Source of the DNA: Melitaea cinxia
Taxonomy: Eukaryota > Arthropoda > Insecta > Lepidoptera > Nymphalidae
Assembly (NCBI RefSeq): GCF_905220565.1
Contig: NC_059398.1
Coordinates: 3,162,001-3,226,000 of the forward strand
DNA: 64,000 bases
Direction of reading: 5' to 3'
The translations under genes and the position numbers were made by a program. The notes beneath the pieces were generated by a model. The model saw nothing but the letters and a program-made list of their open reading frames with translations, was not told the DNA's origin and made no database searches. Below, piece after piece: positions 27,650 to 40,425 of the stretch (positions are counted from its first letter, which is position 1; each line of letters starts with the position of its first letter).

Positions 27650-27854
27650 CGTAGTAATATTTTAAGCTATAAACTAGCAGTATCAATAAGAATAAATAAA
27701 AATTCAAAGCAAAACAGATATTAATATTCTAAGTACCTACTCGCGTTAACAATCATGCTTTTTTTGTATGGACAGTAAAAACAACTAACAATAACTTATT
27801 ATTTTACACAACTTAAATTATACAGTTATTAAACATAAATTTTTCATCAAAAAA
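27650..27854 (-). repeat. ~200 bp repeat, inverted partner of 19,600-19,803
   Basis: Near-identical inverted copy (AAGCTATAAACTAGCAGTAT to CATAAATTTTTCATC). Both copies sit inside the gene-free left region. Confidence 0.75.
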
Positions 27855-29952
27855 TTAATATTAGTCGGTATAAAAACAAGTTAATTGTAGATGAGAACAG
27901 AAGTGGCCGATATATGAAGTATAAACAATGTTTAAGAGGGTGCGGACGACGGTGCGCGGACGCACACCGGCCGATCTTATAAACTTCGAATATAATTTAT
28001 CGTTTCCTCTCCGTGTTTTGCCTTTGAACAATACTAAAGTGTTAAGAAACTCTTGTGAGATACACTAAAATTGTATTGGTTTATTAAAAATATTTAAAAA
28101 TAGATTTGTACAAAGAAAATGTTTTTGAAATAGATTTTACCTTTCAAAAATAAATAACAGATTTTTTAAACTAACTTTTACGGTAAACGTCGTGTAAAAA
28201 ATTAATATAAATTATGTACTTAATTGGAACAGTTTCATAAAATTATCTTTTAAAATTATACTAAATTTTACAAACAATCTTTTATAATGATAAATATTGA
28301 CACTAGTAAAGGAGCCATATGAAAATATTATAGAAAAAAAATCTAATCTCTTCCGTGTAACAGGAGTCTACTGACTTGGTAGCCTAGATGTTATACTGTT
28401 CATTTTCTAGATATATTTTAATTACAACTTTTTTATACATATTAAGAAATCGTGCAACAAAACATAAGTAAACGTATCGCATCGCTAAAAAGCTGACGGT
28501 GAGAATGGCAAAGAGCATTCTGGATACGTATCATAAAACCGTCACAATTAACACAGTAGGTAACAAACCATCGCAAAACCGCAACTTAGTATACAATGAA
28601 TCATTAACCGATCTTTAATTCAATCAGCACCAGAGAGTGGTATTTGGAAACATAAGACAAAGCATCCCAATAAAAAGGAATCTTCTAGATAAGAAATCTC
28701 GTAACGAAGTCGAAATGCAATTAGACGTCTCGTAAGAGTCAATCGAAACAGCGGGGTCCCGCCCGCCATGTTTCCCAGTAAGACGTCGTGGGAAGAGCTC
28801 CCATATTTCTTTACCTATACGTGATAGTTTTAATAAAGAAAACACGATATTAATAAAAGAAAATGGTCGTTAAACACGAACAACACTAGTCTCCAACAGC
28901 GTTGCGATGTGAATATCGGCAAGTTGAACGAATGCCGACAATGCAACAGAATTATGCAACTTTTGCAGAATAACGATTTCGCTGCTTAGTTGTCAATGTG
29001 ATGTATACTTAACGCAACGTTCATTGCATGATAATTGCTTTAATCAATTAACCCATATGGTAAGAAATAACGTAACACGACGTTTACAGTCGCATAAGAA
29101 CAATTATGAAATGTAATATTCTGTACGTACTTAGATAATTAGACGATTTAGGAGACTACTCATATAAGTGAATTCCCAACCTTTACTATCCAAAGGTTTG
29201 TCAAATTCTTCGGTACGAAATTCGTCACAAGCGTCTAGGGCCTTAGAAACCTAGAAGTAATACGTATATATTTTTTTTTATAAATTAAGTTTTACTTTTA
29301 TTATTGAAAAGACAAATGAGACGATGAGATGACAGTGAGATTGAGAATCTATTTATCATTTAAAAAATATATGACGTTTTTTTTTTATTTATATATAAGC
29401 TTTAAAAGTACTAAACTTTTTCAATAGGTTACTTCTAGGTAAGCGTGCTCCATCCTAGATCGCGTTTTTACTTAAAATTATTAATATAAAATAAAATAAT
29501 ATGAAAAATTCTTTTATTTTTACAAATAAAACAATGTATAAATAACGCAAATTACATTTGGTATTACATTTCATATGATATATAATATATGTGTTTCCGT
29601 TGGATACTATTTTAATGACTTTTATTTTTAATTTATTAAAAAACAAACTTACAACATACCAGTATTTATGTCATAATTTAGTGACGCAATTGATTACTCA
29701 GAAGTCATTTCCGTATGAATCGATATCATACTCTGAATGTGCACATTAACTTTACAGATATAACCTAGATAGATCGACAACATATCTTCATGTATCTCCG
29801 ATAATATTCATTACATAGGAGAAATATTCAAATCAAATATTCTATTGGTTACGGTTACGGAGAGTTCAGGGTTGTCGAAACTTTCTAACTAATATTTTTT
29901 ATACCTAATGGTTTATAGTATATAGGGTGGCAAATAATTGTGTTTACCTAAT
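27855..29952. other. Gene-free stretch
   Basis: A GC-rich patch (GTGCGGACGACGGTGCGCGG) lies at 27,940-27,975 and a mixed block at 28,740-28,800. No supported gene. Confidence 0.35.
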
Positions 29953-30220
29953 CACAAACGAAAACAAAAACAGACTACAGAAAATTACATCGACAAGTAA
30001 TACAACGTAAGTAAACGAAAAAATAATCAAGTAAATACGCATTATTAAAGATTACTCAACAAGTAGACATCATATTTCAATCAATTTAAATGGGACCACA
30101 AGACACACATCACCATTTGATTAAAAAAAAATCATCAAAATCGGTTCACCCAGTCAAAAGTTCTAAGATAACATATATAAACAGTCTAATTGAGAACCTC
30201 CTCGTTTTTTGAAGTCGGTT
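29953..30220 (-). repeat. GAAGTCGG-ended dispersed repeat
   Basis: Same family as 3,668: CACAAACGAAAACAAAAACA to CCTCGTTTTTTGAAGTCGGT, with the AAATACGCATTATTAAAG core. Confidence 0.6.
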
Positions 30221-30320
30221 AACAAGTGGTATGATCCGCATGATCGTAAACGATACCGTAACCTAAGGACGCCTGCAACAACGCCAGGAACCTCATACGC
30301 CACCACCTCATATCTTTTAA

Positions 30321-33064
30321 TCTATTGCAGGGTGAAGTTTTTCTTGTTTTTAACTTCTTTGTTGATAATTCATTTAAAAACATTTTAAAATAACGACTTT
30401 ACTGTTTGAAATTACACGTAATTGATACAATTACTGATACCAATTAAAAATAAATCAATATCATTTACAAAACTATTATATCTCAAACATCAGTCCATAT
30501 CTAACCGGAGATACGTAATAAAGTTATCTAAAAGGTAATAATTGGAAAAATTATGATTATATTATAATAGAGAGCGGATGCAGAGATGTCAATTAAAACA
30601 TCACTAATGCAAATGGTACCTTGTATAGAGAAACGGTATCATTTTCGAAACGGCTTCCTTTCTAGATAAGATTTTTATTTATGAAGAGCTTGCTACATTG
30701 TCCGAATAATGTTTGAAATAAGTTTGATTATAAGGACACTATTGAAAACACCACTTTCTTCAAGCGGATAAAAAAGCATATTTTTTATAGAAGTTTTTTT
30801 AGTCTGTGTTTAATTAGTAATATTACAGTAATTGTTAACGTCGAGATGAAAAACATCAAAAAGACAAGTCTCTAGTGCGTAGTTATGGAGCATTTTACTT
30901 TTCGTATATGTTACCGTAACAGCTACAGTAATACATATCGTAAATACTTTTAGTTTGAGATAAATACGGTTCCAAATGCAGGCCTTGTATAGAAAATACT
31001 AATAGACGGACAAGGTAAGCTTAATAATAGGGTTTCGGTAGTACCCGGGGGGTACCCCTTTGGGTATTGAATCCTAATAATATTTAACCAAACATTTTAA
31101 ATATATACAATTATACAATGTACACATTAAAGACTGTGTAAAAGTGTGAAAGAGAATTGTTGTAGTCAATGGACAATAGCTAAGCCATAGCAGGTTTTAC
31201 TAGGGTAACATAAATTCGTAGCAAATCGGCATGAAATATCAAAATAGCGCTTCGTACAGTTTTGTCTTGACAGGAGCCTTAAATCCCTTAAGTCTTTCTC
31301 ATTTCTGGTCAACATTATCAGCTCATATTTATGTTCAAGCCACATCTAAAGCTAGAAGTATAGGTGTCTATGAATGGCATTACCACTCAAGATCAGATGA
31401 CTCACACTCTCGTTCGCCGACTATAAAATAAAGTGTATCGGTAAATATTTTCATCTAGTTCAGAACCAAAATGATGATGCAAACTAATTATTATCATTAC
31501 GTATCATCTGTTAATTTCGACATTTAGTCAAGAAGATCTATACCATTTTGTGATTTTGTCTAGACGTGTCATTATATTTTACTAACAACTTTTGCTCCGA
31601 AAAATATTTATCAGTACCTACATCGTAATAATCGTCGATAAACGTCTGCTACTTTATACTTAACTCATCCTAATTATGGTTGTTTCCAAAATCACTTTTA
31701 CGAAGTCAAAAAAGTAGCGAAACCTAAATGCTGTTATTCTTTTCTCAAAGTGGATGACAATCGCCATCATTTCTTCCTGGATACGGTTAGATAAGCGTGG
31801 CATAATAATAATATATAGCACATCATCAGCAGTTACTATCAACTGTCGGACTGTCCGTCGACGGAAATTAAATCGACACGCCCTCAATACTGGACACCGC
31901 GTCGACTGTGCCGCGCTCCTGATGCGTTTATTTCATTAATTACTTTTTATGCATCTTGATTGACTTAATGGCACTTTGGTTTGAGTAATTTCATTATATA
32001 TTTTACTCGCTATAAAACAAGATACAGTGTGATGTTATTAGTTACTATGGCGAGGATTTCTTCGAAGGACTTGTTTTTAAAGTACATTATAGGTTTCATT
32101 ATTATCATTATCAATAGAAAAATCTTGATATTTTTATAAGTAGGTCTATATCTATGTATGTACACGTTATTACAATATTATCAAATTCTCATAACACATA
32201 ACACACACTCATACACAATACTCTGGTTTATAGCAAAGAGTAAAACATTACCTACATCAATCCAAAAAATCCAAAAAAAAACAACAATTTATACCTACTC
32301 AATGATTAATTCAAGAATTAAAAAAAAAAAAAACATTATTTTGCAAATGTTGGAACATCTCATTACATACAAAGCATAAATTGATTCATACAAATGTCAG
32401 TTAAATTAACTTCTGAATAAAACTTTCATCGTTTTTGCTGAGGTTTTCTTACGTAACTTCGTAATATATGGTCACGTTGAAATAATTAAGAACATTTAAA
32501 AATACCGGCTTTTGGCGGCGAATTTACTTGAAAGCATTTCTGTTTTCTCAATAAGTCATAAATAAAATCTCTAAACAAGCTTTCGGTATTTTTGTTTGTT
32601 TGTTTGTTTTAAGCTTTTGTTAGTTTTTATAAGATAAATAAACATAATCACAAAAATTAAAACTGAAGCATAACTGACGCCACTCTCAAAGTTTTAACTT
32701 GAAATTACACATTAATACATAAAAATACAGCATAAAATGTTATGAGTATTATAACTAAAAATCGTAAAGTTTTAGAAATATGATCAAAATAACGTCATCA
32801 CGTCCATGTTGAAATTATAAATTAGTAACTTCTTGTGTTACACCAAACCCTACCAATACACTCTAGAACCTGCAGTATGTTGAGTATCCCAACAAGCGTT
32901 ATATTATCAAGTAACAGTTATAACAATATCAATAATCATCAGCAAACTTCATTAGCTATAAAACTCAATAAATTCCCCGGGTGCCATCTACGTACAAAAA
33001 AATAACACAATATTATTCACCGAGAGACCGAAGCAGATAAGAAGTAATAGATATTGGTTACAAT
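30321..33064. other. Gene-free stretch
   Basis: AT-rich; I see no gene or strong repeat. A local palindrome-like GTACCCGGGGGGTACC lies near 31,050. Confidence 0.35.
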
Positions 33065-33184
33065 TTTAACAGACGTCAAAAAAGGAGGAGGTTCTCAATT
33101 CGACTGTACTTGTTTTCTGTGTAGTTATGTTACCTCATAACTTTTTTACTGGTGTACCGTTTTTGAAGACTATTTTTTTCAAAA

Positions 33185-33403
33185 ATAAATAAATAAATAT
33201 CAACACAATACACACACGGTCGTCTGTTCTTAAAGGTAACAGCCGACCGGTATATCTACATTTTTTTTTTCGATAAATATACTTATAAGTAATACATATA
33301 TAAATATGTATATACATTACACCCAGACTCGGGGTTAGGAATCGAAAACACAACCTCCGGAGCAGAAAGCAGGGTCACTACAAACTGCGCCAACGGGCTA
33401 CTC
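33185..33403 (-). mobile_element. tRNA-derived SINE
   Basis: Read on the minus strand, the head has TGGCGCAGTTTGTAGTGACC (box A region) and TTTTCGATTCC (degraded box B). A GTCTGGGTG body and a GTGTGTATTG segment follow, then a TTATTTATTTATT tail. This layout matches a common tRNA-headed lepidopteran SINE. The copy is diverged and not expected to be active. Confidence 0.7.
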
Positions 33404-34532
33404 GTTTTTAAAATCGAAAGAAAGAAAAAAGATATGACGAATACTCTAATAATGTAAAAATTCTATGGTTATTTTTTGACTGCCTACATTCTATTACTTG
33501 TCTATGTCAATTGAAATCGTTTTTTTAAGAGCAAACACCATATATCTGCTAATATTATAAAGCTGAAAAGTTTGTTTGCGTGATAATCACTGGAACTACT
33601 GGCTCGAATTGAAAAATTATTTTTGTGTTGAATTGTCCGTTTCCCGAGGAAGGCTATACACTATAATTATATTTTAGTACATTTCTTTCTATTGACGCGG
33701 GTAAAACCGCATAACACAGCTTATTCAAAGTATTTCTTTTACCTATGTATAAAAAGCGATTGGCTAAAGTAGTCGCAGTAATAAAGTAATACCGTCATAA
33801 TGGAATGAGATGGAGTGTTGGAGTTAGGCGTGTCAATTTAATATCCGCCGGTGGCCCGCCATGATGGATGGCAATTTTATTAACCCTTTGGCCGGACGTG
33901 CGTCGACTTTACGATTTAACGTGAGCTAGCTCGACGATTTCCTAAGAAAGTTTAGGTGACTTTTTATTTCAATAGCGCTTACCTTTTTTTAAAGTACATA
34001 TAATTATATTGATTTAGTATAATTATGTAGTTTTATATTAGAAGGTTTTCATACAAAAGCCACAATTTTAAGATTGATTTTTTTATGATACTTAAAAACT
34101 TAAAAGTTACAAACGAAAAATAAATTAGTACTATAAGAAAAATTATTTTGCTGAAAAAAGTAAACAGAATTAATTTAAATTTATTATTATGAAATAAAAA
34201 TTAAACTACTCTATTTCCGACAACTTTCTCCTTAGTTTTTTTTTAGACATTCCTATAAAAAGTAATCTACATTTATGTAAAAACAAAAACCTGTTAAAGC
34301 ATTTGTTACCCTGAAGGGTTATTGAAATACCCCGAAAGGTTTATTGAAATAAACGCTACAGTTAGAATTTCAATTTTTAACTACTTATTAATATTATTTT
34401 TTTTTCTTCGTAATCCAACCAATGAGCCATTACTAAATAACTACAACATGTAATAATATGTACGATTTTATTTTTGTGTTACCCACACATTAGGGATTCT
34501 AAACATTTTTTGAATATCATATCAAAAATTGA

Positions 34533-34605
34533 CCGCTCCAGCGGGATTCGAACCCGCGTCTTCGACTGACCGTGTCGGCGCTCTAGCCAATTAAGCTATG
34601 GAACG
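34533..34605 (-). repeat. tRNA-like repeat unit (tRNA pseudogene)
   Basis: Minus-strand copy of the 58,048 unit. It has a complete box B (GGTTCGAATCC) and a paired acceptor stem with one G-U pair, but the same anticodon loop ACGGTCA without U33 and an imperfect anticodon stem. Transcription by Pol III is possible; decoding is unlikely. Confidence 0.65.
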
Positions 34606-35130
34606 ATGTACCCGCCAGAGCGAACATGTAATAATTCACCATTAAGTAGAAATTGTCAGCTTTATTATAATATCGACAATATAGACATTAATGTACAAAG
34701 TCGATATTGTACATATAAATTATTTTCCTTCGAAAATGCGTTGCAATAAAGTGTGTTCTATCTATCTGTGTAACAAGCACCTATAAAGTTAAGTTTACAC
34801 TATCATACATTTACTATTATAATCGACTTATAATTATAGATTAGTCGTCAGTCTACAATTTCATAATTTCTGAACACAGTAATAATAACTCAATCATATC
34901 ATAAACAAAACTTCTCTTATAAACTATACTTATAACAAATAATTGGCTTGCAAACGAAAAAAAAAAAAAAAAAAACAACTGACTATAATTTACATCGACG
35001 AGTAACAATGTGGGTAGTCGAAAAAATAATCAATTAGATACGCATACGGGATATATTAAAAAATACTTGTCAATTCTCGATTACATTTAAATGGAACCAC
35101 ATAACAAGCACAGTTTTCGAGTTAAACAAA

Positions 35131-36146
35131 AATTATCGGAACAAGATCGAGAGCAGTGCCGCTTTACGGTACGGTACAATATAAATTGAGTTTCGTTTGA
35201 CATAAAACCCACGGCTATAACTAGGCAAACCGCGTTCAATGGGGTGTCGCGCCACAACGATATCGGCAAGCAAACAATACTGGCATCATCAATTTTAAAG
35301 GCAATCGTTTGCATGAAAAACTTGCGAAACGCTCCCAGGTAGTCCGTTAGCGCCTTTTAAATGGTCCATTGTATCGGCGCCTAGTCTTCTTTTAGACTTT
35401 TTTTTAATAAATAAACCGAAAAACATCCGTCCAGTTTTAGAAGTTTGTGAACGATCAACAAGTTTCTCATACGTCGCCTTTTAAACAGAGACATTTTTAT
35501 AGTGACATGGTATCATAACTCATTCTGGTTATTATTATTTTTTATTACGTTATATATCTTTGTCTGTATTTCGTTCAATATAATTTTAATTTTTTAATCA
35601 CGTTTTATGATTAACTAAAATTTCTATAATCATCTCCAAATGAAAATCTTAAATTATCTAAGTTATATATCTTTCCATTTCACAAAACTATATTATCTAA
35701 CAATTATCAAAAATAATAGGTGTAAAAATTCTTCTATCGAACGTCAATAAAACTCTAATTAAAACGTCAAGCAAACCCGTGATGTAAATTAGCCTATTAT
35801 GCGAGAATCCGCAAGCAACTTGTTTTGGGACCACATGAGATCATATAGGAGCTATATAAATAGAGTTTTATCGTTAGACGAACGAATTAAGTAATGGTAC
35901 GGGCCTAACAAATGTTTTAGAAAGTATTGCCTACTGACACCTACAATAATCATCCAAATAAAACGTGCCCGATATCGAAGAAGACTTGACGGCGTACTAC
36001 ATGCACCATATTCGTAATTACGTGGGCACCCACCTACTGTACAACCCACTGGCGTATTTTTCATTGAACGTAGCCTACGTGTCACCAAACTAGATATAAT
36101 AGACTAGTATTCGCTATAGACAGATAATTCGCTTTTAATTACTCAC
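35131..36146. other. Gene-free stretch left of the candidate first exon
   Basis: No recognisable repeat or gene; the open frames on the minus strand (35,087-35,314, 35,852-36,088) show no domain. Confidence 0.35.
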
Positions 36147-36354
36147 CTAATAAGTCAAGTGATGGCTTTCCAGAAAGCCGGTTAGTGCGTATCTGCTGTA
36201 CGCACTCTAAACACCAAAGATAACGTACTGGCTGATGTTCTCCTTTATTGCAAAAAAAAACTACAACACAAATACTCGCGTTTTCGAATTTCGATCCGTC
36301 AAAATTCAAAATAGGAACATGCGCTCGCGTGGCGATGCGGTGCTCGTTGCGACT
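36147..36354 (-). other. Possible alternative non-coding first exon (minus strand)
   Basis: Read on the minus strand, a CpG-rich patch (about 36,290-36,440) contains a TCAGT initiator-like core at 36,356-36,352. It is followed about 205 bases downstream by a near-consensus splice donor, TTAG/GTGAGT, at 36,147. Short open frames cross this segment on both strands, but none looks like a protein family. The combination fits a 5' UTR exon driven by an alternative promoter of the gene whose coding exon starts at 41,735, or of another minus-strand gene further left. This is inference; transcript data would decide. Confidence 0.3.
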
Positions 36355-37487
36355 GAGCGTGAGCGGCGAGGCACGCGCCGGTGGGGACTTCATTCACAAT
36401 CGAGTGGGGGGCGGTGCGCGGGGCTTGCCAGGCTCATTCATGCGACCACTGAGGCGTGGTGACCTGCACTTTGCTCGCTGCGACGCTATCATCCACTGCA
36501 CTGGAAATCATGCACCATGCAACTCGACTTTCTGTTGTCACACCGGTTTGCAGAAAACCGAACCGAAAATTTAAAAAATACAATTGCCAACAATCGATTT
36601 AATAACAACGCTCTTTTGAAATGTGAAGGCGCAGTTGTGACATGAATACGAATGCAGAATCGGCGAAAGTCGGGTGAAATTGGAGAGTTGTATTGTTAAT
36701 GTAACGGAAGTACTTACATACATAAACAATAAAACAATGGCATTGAAAAACATAATGAAATAATTAATTATTGTCAAATTATTAAGACTGTTTTCACAAA
36801 ATGCAACCAAGAAATTAATTTTCTTGATTGACTCAATTTTTTTCTTATATTCACTACTTTAAGCAAGTGACTTTTTGTTTAAAAACTACTGTACTGTACT
36901 ATGAGGGTAGGTATTTATTGGAGATAGGCAAGACTCTTCACTAGATGTAGAAGGATAGGAACATTATTGTACTTCCTAATAGTTGTTGCTTTAATATCGT
37001 ACATCTATAAATTGGACATAACTAAATAACAGACGTCTAAAACTAAAAAAAAAAATGGCTAATCAAGGAAGCAGATGCAGCGGCTTCTGGTGAAAGGCTT
37101 TACAAAATGCTTATGTAACGGACTGGTATCGGCTGGTAGTCGCGTGCCCAACGTTGCTCTCCTCGTCTTTTGTTTCATCAAGATATTGAAAATATGACGT
37201 TTAATGCGCTTAAAATGATGTTAGCAAATATTGTATTCCGACGAGTTCTGACAAACGAAAGTTTAAATCGATAAATTGGAAGAGATCTTTTTAAACTTCT
37301 TGTCATCATTAATTTTATTTTATTTTACCATTTCGCCTGATGGCAAGTGTATCGAGATACCGTAGCATATAGACGTCAGCAGACACGAGCATTGCAAGCG
37401 CGTTGCTCGGTCTAACTTCGACCTCCACAGAACTCTGGCTACCAGACTCACAATAGAAACACAATACTACTTAAGAGCGAAATTATT

Positions 37488-37880
37488 TTATATATATATA
37501 TATATATATATGTATGTTCGGGGATAACTTCGTCGTTTATGAACCGATTTTGATAATTCTTTTTTTGTTAGAAAGGAGATATCCCTGATGTGGTACCGTG
37601 ATAAGGAAACCAGGGTCTGATGATGGGATCCCAGAGAAATCGAGGGAAACTCTCGAAAATCTGCATAACTTTTTACTGGGTGTACCGATTTTGATGATTT
37701 TTAATTTAATCGAAAGCCGATGTTTATCATGTGGGTCACATTTAAATTTCATCGAGAAATGATAACAACTTTTGGAGTAATCTTTGATAATGCGTATTTA
37801 CTTGACTATTTTTTCGTCTACCTACGTGGTATCACTTGTCGATATAATTGAAGTCGTTTTTTTTTCGTTTGCCTGCAAAA
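37488..37880 (+). repeat. GAAGTCGG-family repeat preceded by (TA)n
   Basis: A (TA)n microsatellite (about 37,492-37,510) runs into GGGGATAACTTCGTCG, then ACTGGGTGTACCGATTTTGA, AATGCGTATTTACTTGACTA and TTGAAGTCGTTTTTTTTTCG. It appears to be a near-complete plus-strand copy. Confidence 0.6.
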
Positions 37881-38266
37881 ACACAATTATTAATTCTTTT
37901 CTAAACGTTACTCTCGTACTTACTATTAGCAGAATCAGTAGAACTTAAAAATATCAAAATTGTGTTAAGCACATTAGGTAAATGTGGTTTAGTTACATTA
38001 TTGACGTTATTTTTAGTTACTATATAACAATGTTAATGATTTAATAACTACTTGGACTTTTAATTATACTTTGAAGTCATCGTTATTTAAAAAATATCAC
38101 TTACGAGATATAAAAACTTAACTGCTTTTCTGAAAACAATTAAGGTACCCTTATCCATGTAAGGTTTCATTACTCATTTTTTAAACAATTCACATAACTC
38201 GTAAAGATATTATCATTATCTACTTATAAGCATTAATATCCGTTTTATTTTAGAAGGTATTGACGG

Positions 38267-38372
38267 TAATCTTAAATTTAAAATCATTATTATTTACAAA
38301 AAAGCCGATGAAAAATCATTAATCTTAAATTTAAAATCATTATTATTTACTTAAAAGCCGATGAAAAACCAT
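38267..38372 (+). repeat. Tandem duplication of a 53 bp unit
   Basis: Two adjacent copies (38,267-38,319 and 38,320-38,372) share TAATCTTAAATTTAAAATCA and AAAGCCGATGAAAAA with only a few differences. Confidence 0.85.
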
Positions 38373-39424
38373 TAAAATCGCCAAAAAAAGGGCAAACCCC
38401 CATCTGATTCAGATCCATTTTACTGCTAATAAAATAGTGTGTCAAGTAATAAAGGCTATCAATTTGCAGTGGATCGACGCGGGAGCCGGCGCAGGCGCAC
38501 AATTAAATACACGTAGGCGTAGATTGCACTTTCTTGAACTTAAAGCAATCGTTGACTCCATTAACGAATAAACATTAAGCTTTACTTATGTTATACTTTT
38601 TAAGAAGCAGATTTAATAATAAAATCTCCTTATCAATTTAAATGGTTCATTATGTTGCTTTGTTATTTTTAATCTGTCAACCCAGAATTTCTTTGATTTG
38701 GTCAAGATTTTAAATAAGATATTTATAATTTAACTGAACGATAATTATGAAACAACATAATCATCATTAATAAAATTATCTTTCGTAAGTAGGAACATGC
38801 ATATGCAAGTAAATTTTTACACTCGAACAATTACAGAACATTTGCAACGTATTTTCTGTTAAATGAATAAACTTCTGTACATGCGGTTTCATTCACATCA
38901 CGAAGATATTTCAAGCAAGTGAGGCGATGTTATCAGAGGAGTGGGGAGAACTTCCTGTTTTCAATTAATGCAACAAGCTCGCATAGTACTGTTACAGTCA
39001 ACTTGCTTGAGGCCAAGAAACGCTATGTTCAGAAAAAACTTCCAAGCAGCACTATGGGAGTTTTTTGCGGAAATCTTTAGAATATTCTTAACAAAAAAAC
39101 TTTTTATTTACTGAGCGAACATCAGACAACACTCGTGCTTTCAACTGGTTTAGATTAAATTTTAATTCCTGATATAAATTTGGAATGGTTAATTACCATT
39201 CCAGAATCTCAATAATATATTTTCCGGTATTTAAACAATTTTCATTTTTTATGAAACTTTATGTACGCAAAAAATTAATAAGTTATCAAATAATTGACAC
39301 AAATATTGGTCTTACGGTGCTTTATTCACTACACATTATATACGCTTTCATCCAATTAGTATAAGTGGTATTGCTAACATTCTCATAATTTCCAATCTCT
39401 CACATTTTAATAATTAACTTTTTT

Positions 39425-39679
39425 TTACTATAAAGTTAGTAAGGCAAACATGCGTACCGTTCGTCTGATGGTAAATGGATACCGTAACCTATGGACGCCT
39501 GCAATACCAGGAGGTCCAAGAGCATTGCAAGCGCGTTCGGCAACGTTTCCTTGACCCTATTTCGGAGCTCTAGCTACCTTAGTCAACGTGTATGATTGTG
39601 ATAACGTGTCAGCTTTAAGGAAATACTTTCCTAGTTGTGCTGCTCCAAGTTTTGAGCAAGATATTTCTTGCTGTAATGG
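39425..39679 (+). repeat. Dispersed repeat, GATACCGTAACC family
   Basis: Diverged copy of the 24,325 family (GGCAAACATGCGTACCGTTC, GCATTGCAAGCGCGTT, GAGCAAGATATTTCTTGCTG) directly before the tRNA-related repeat at 39,680. Confidence 0.55.
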
Positions 39680-39890
39680 TGCGTGTGCCGTGTCGGCGGC
39701 GCCTAAACACCGACGTTCGCGGGTTCGATTCCCGCTCGGAGTGGATATGTGTTTATATAAATATTTATTTCTAGTCTGGTTGTTAGTCCTAGTGGGTGGG
39801 AGTTCTATGGGTTGTCGGTCCCGATTGCTATCATATACACCTGATAGTAATCGTTACTCAGATATTACATTACAGGCTGAAGTGTAGCGT
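39680..39890 (+). repeat. tRNA-related SINE-like repeat (internally shortened copy)
   Basis: Contains a T-arm/box B-like segment (GGGTTCGATTCCCGC near 39,720), then the TCGGTCCCGATTGCTATC ... CACCTGATAGTAATCGTTAC block shared with 1,985-3,095 and 57,829-57,970, and a short TTACAGGCTGAAGTG end. The 99-codon open frame crossing it is a by-product of the repeat. Confidence 0.6.
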
Positions 39891-40137
39891 ACCTCAATAA
39901 AACAATCTTAATATATATAAATCTCGTGTCACAATGTTTGTCCTCAATGGATTCCTAAACCACTTAACCGATTATAATAAAATTCGCACACCATGTGCAG
40001 TTCGATCCAACTTAAAAGATAGGCTATATTTTATTTTGATATATTATGTTATTATTATATTTCAGAAAAAAATAAGGTGATACGAAGTTCGCCAGGTCAG
40101 CTAGTATAATAATAAATAATTAAATAAGTTTAGTACA

Positions 40138-40425
40138 TCATCATCATCATCATTTCAGCCTATTGCAGTCTACTGCTGGACATAGGCTTTCATAAGTTCG
40201 TGTTAAAAATGGCATGAACTCATGTGTTTTGCCCATGGTCACCACGCTGGGCAGGCGGGTTGGTGACCGCAGGGCTAGCTTTGTCGCACCGAAGACGCTG
40301 CTGTCCGTCTTCGGCCTGTGTATTTCAAAGCCAGCAGTTGGATGGTTACGCCATCGGCCGGATTTTTAAGTTCCAAGGTGGTAGTGGAACTGTGTTATCC
40401 GTTAGTCGCCTCTTACGACACCCAG
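40138..40425 (+). mobile_element. ATC-headed SINE-like element, truncated
   Basis: Same family, starting with (ATC)n and ending after CGCCTCTTACGACACCCA; a further fragment of the family lies at 40,753-40,815. Confidence 0.65.

Noticed and set aside
36235..36574. Overlapping 75- and 108-codon plus frames
   Set aside because: Open only because the patch is GC-rich; no protein-like pattern, better explained as promoter DNA.
39700..39745. tRNA gene suggested by GGGTTCGATTCCCGC
   Set aside because: Only a T-arm-like segment is present and it is embedded in a dispersed repeat; no complete cloverleaf.
39588..39887. 99-codon frame with hydrophobic stretch (LFLVWLLVLVGGSSMG)
   Set aside because: It lies across two adjacent dispersed repeats and includes a tRNA T-arm-like segment; chance frame.
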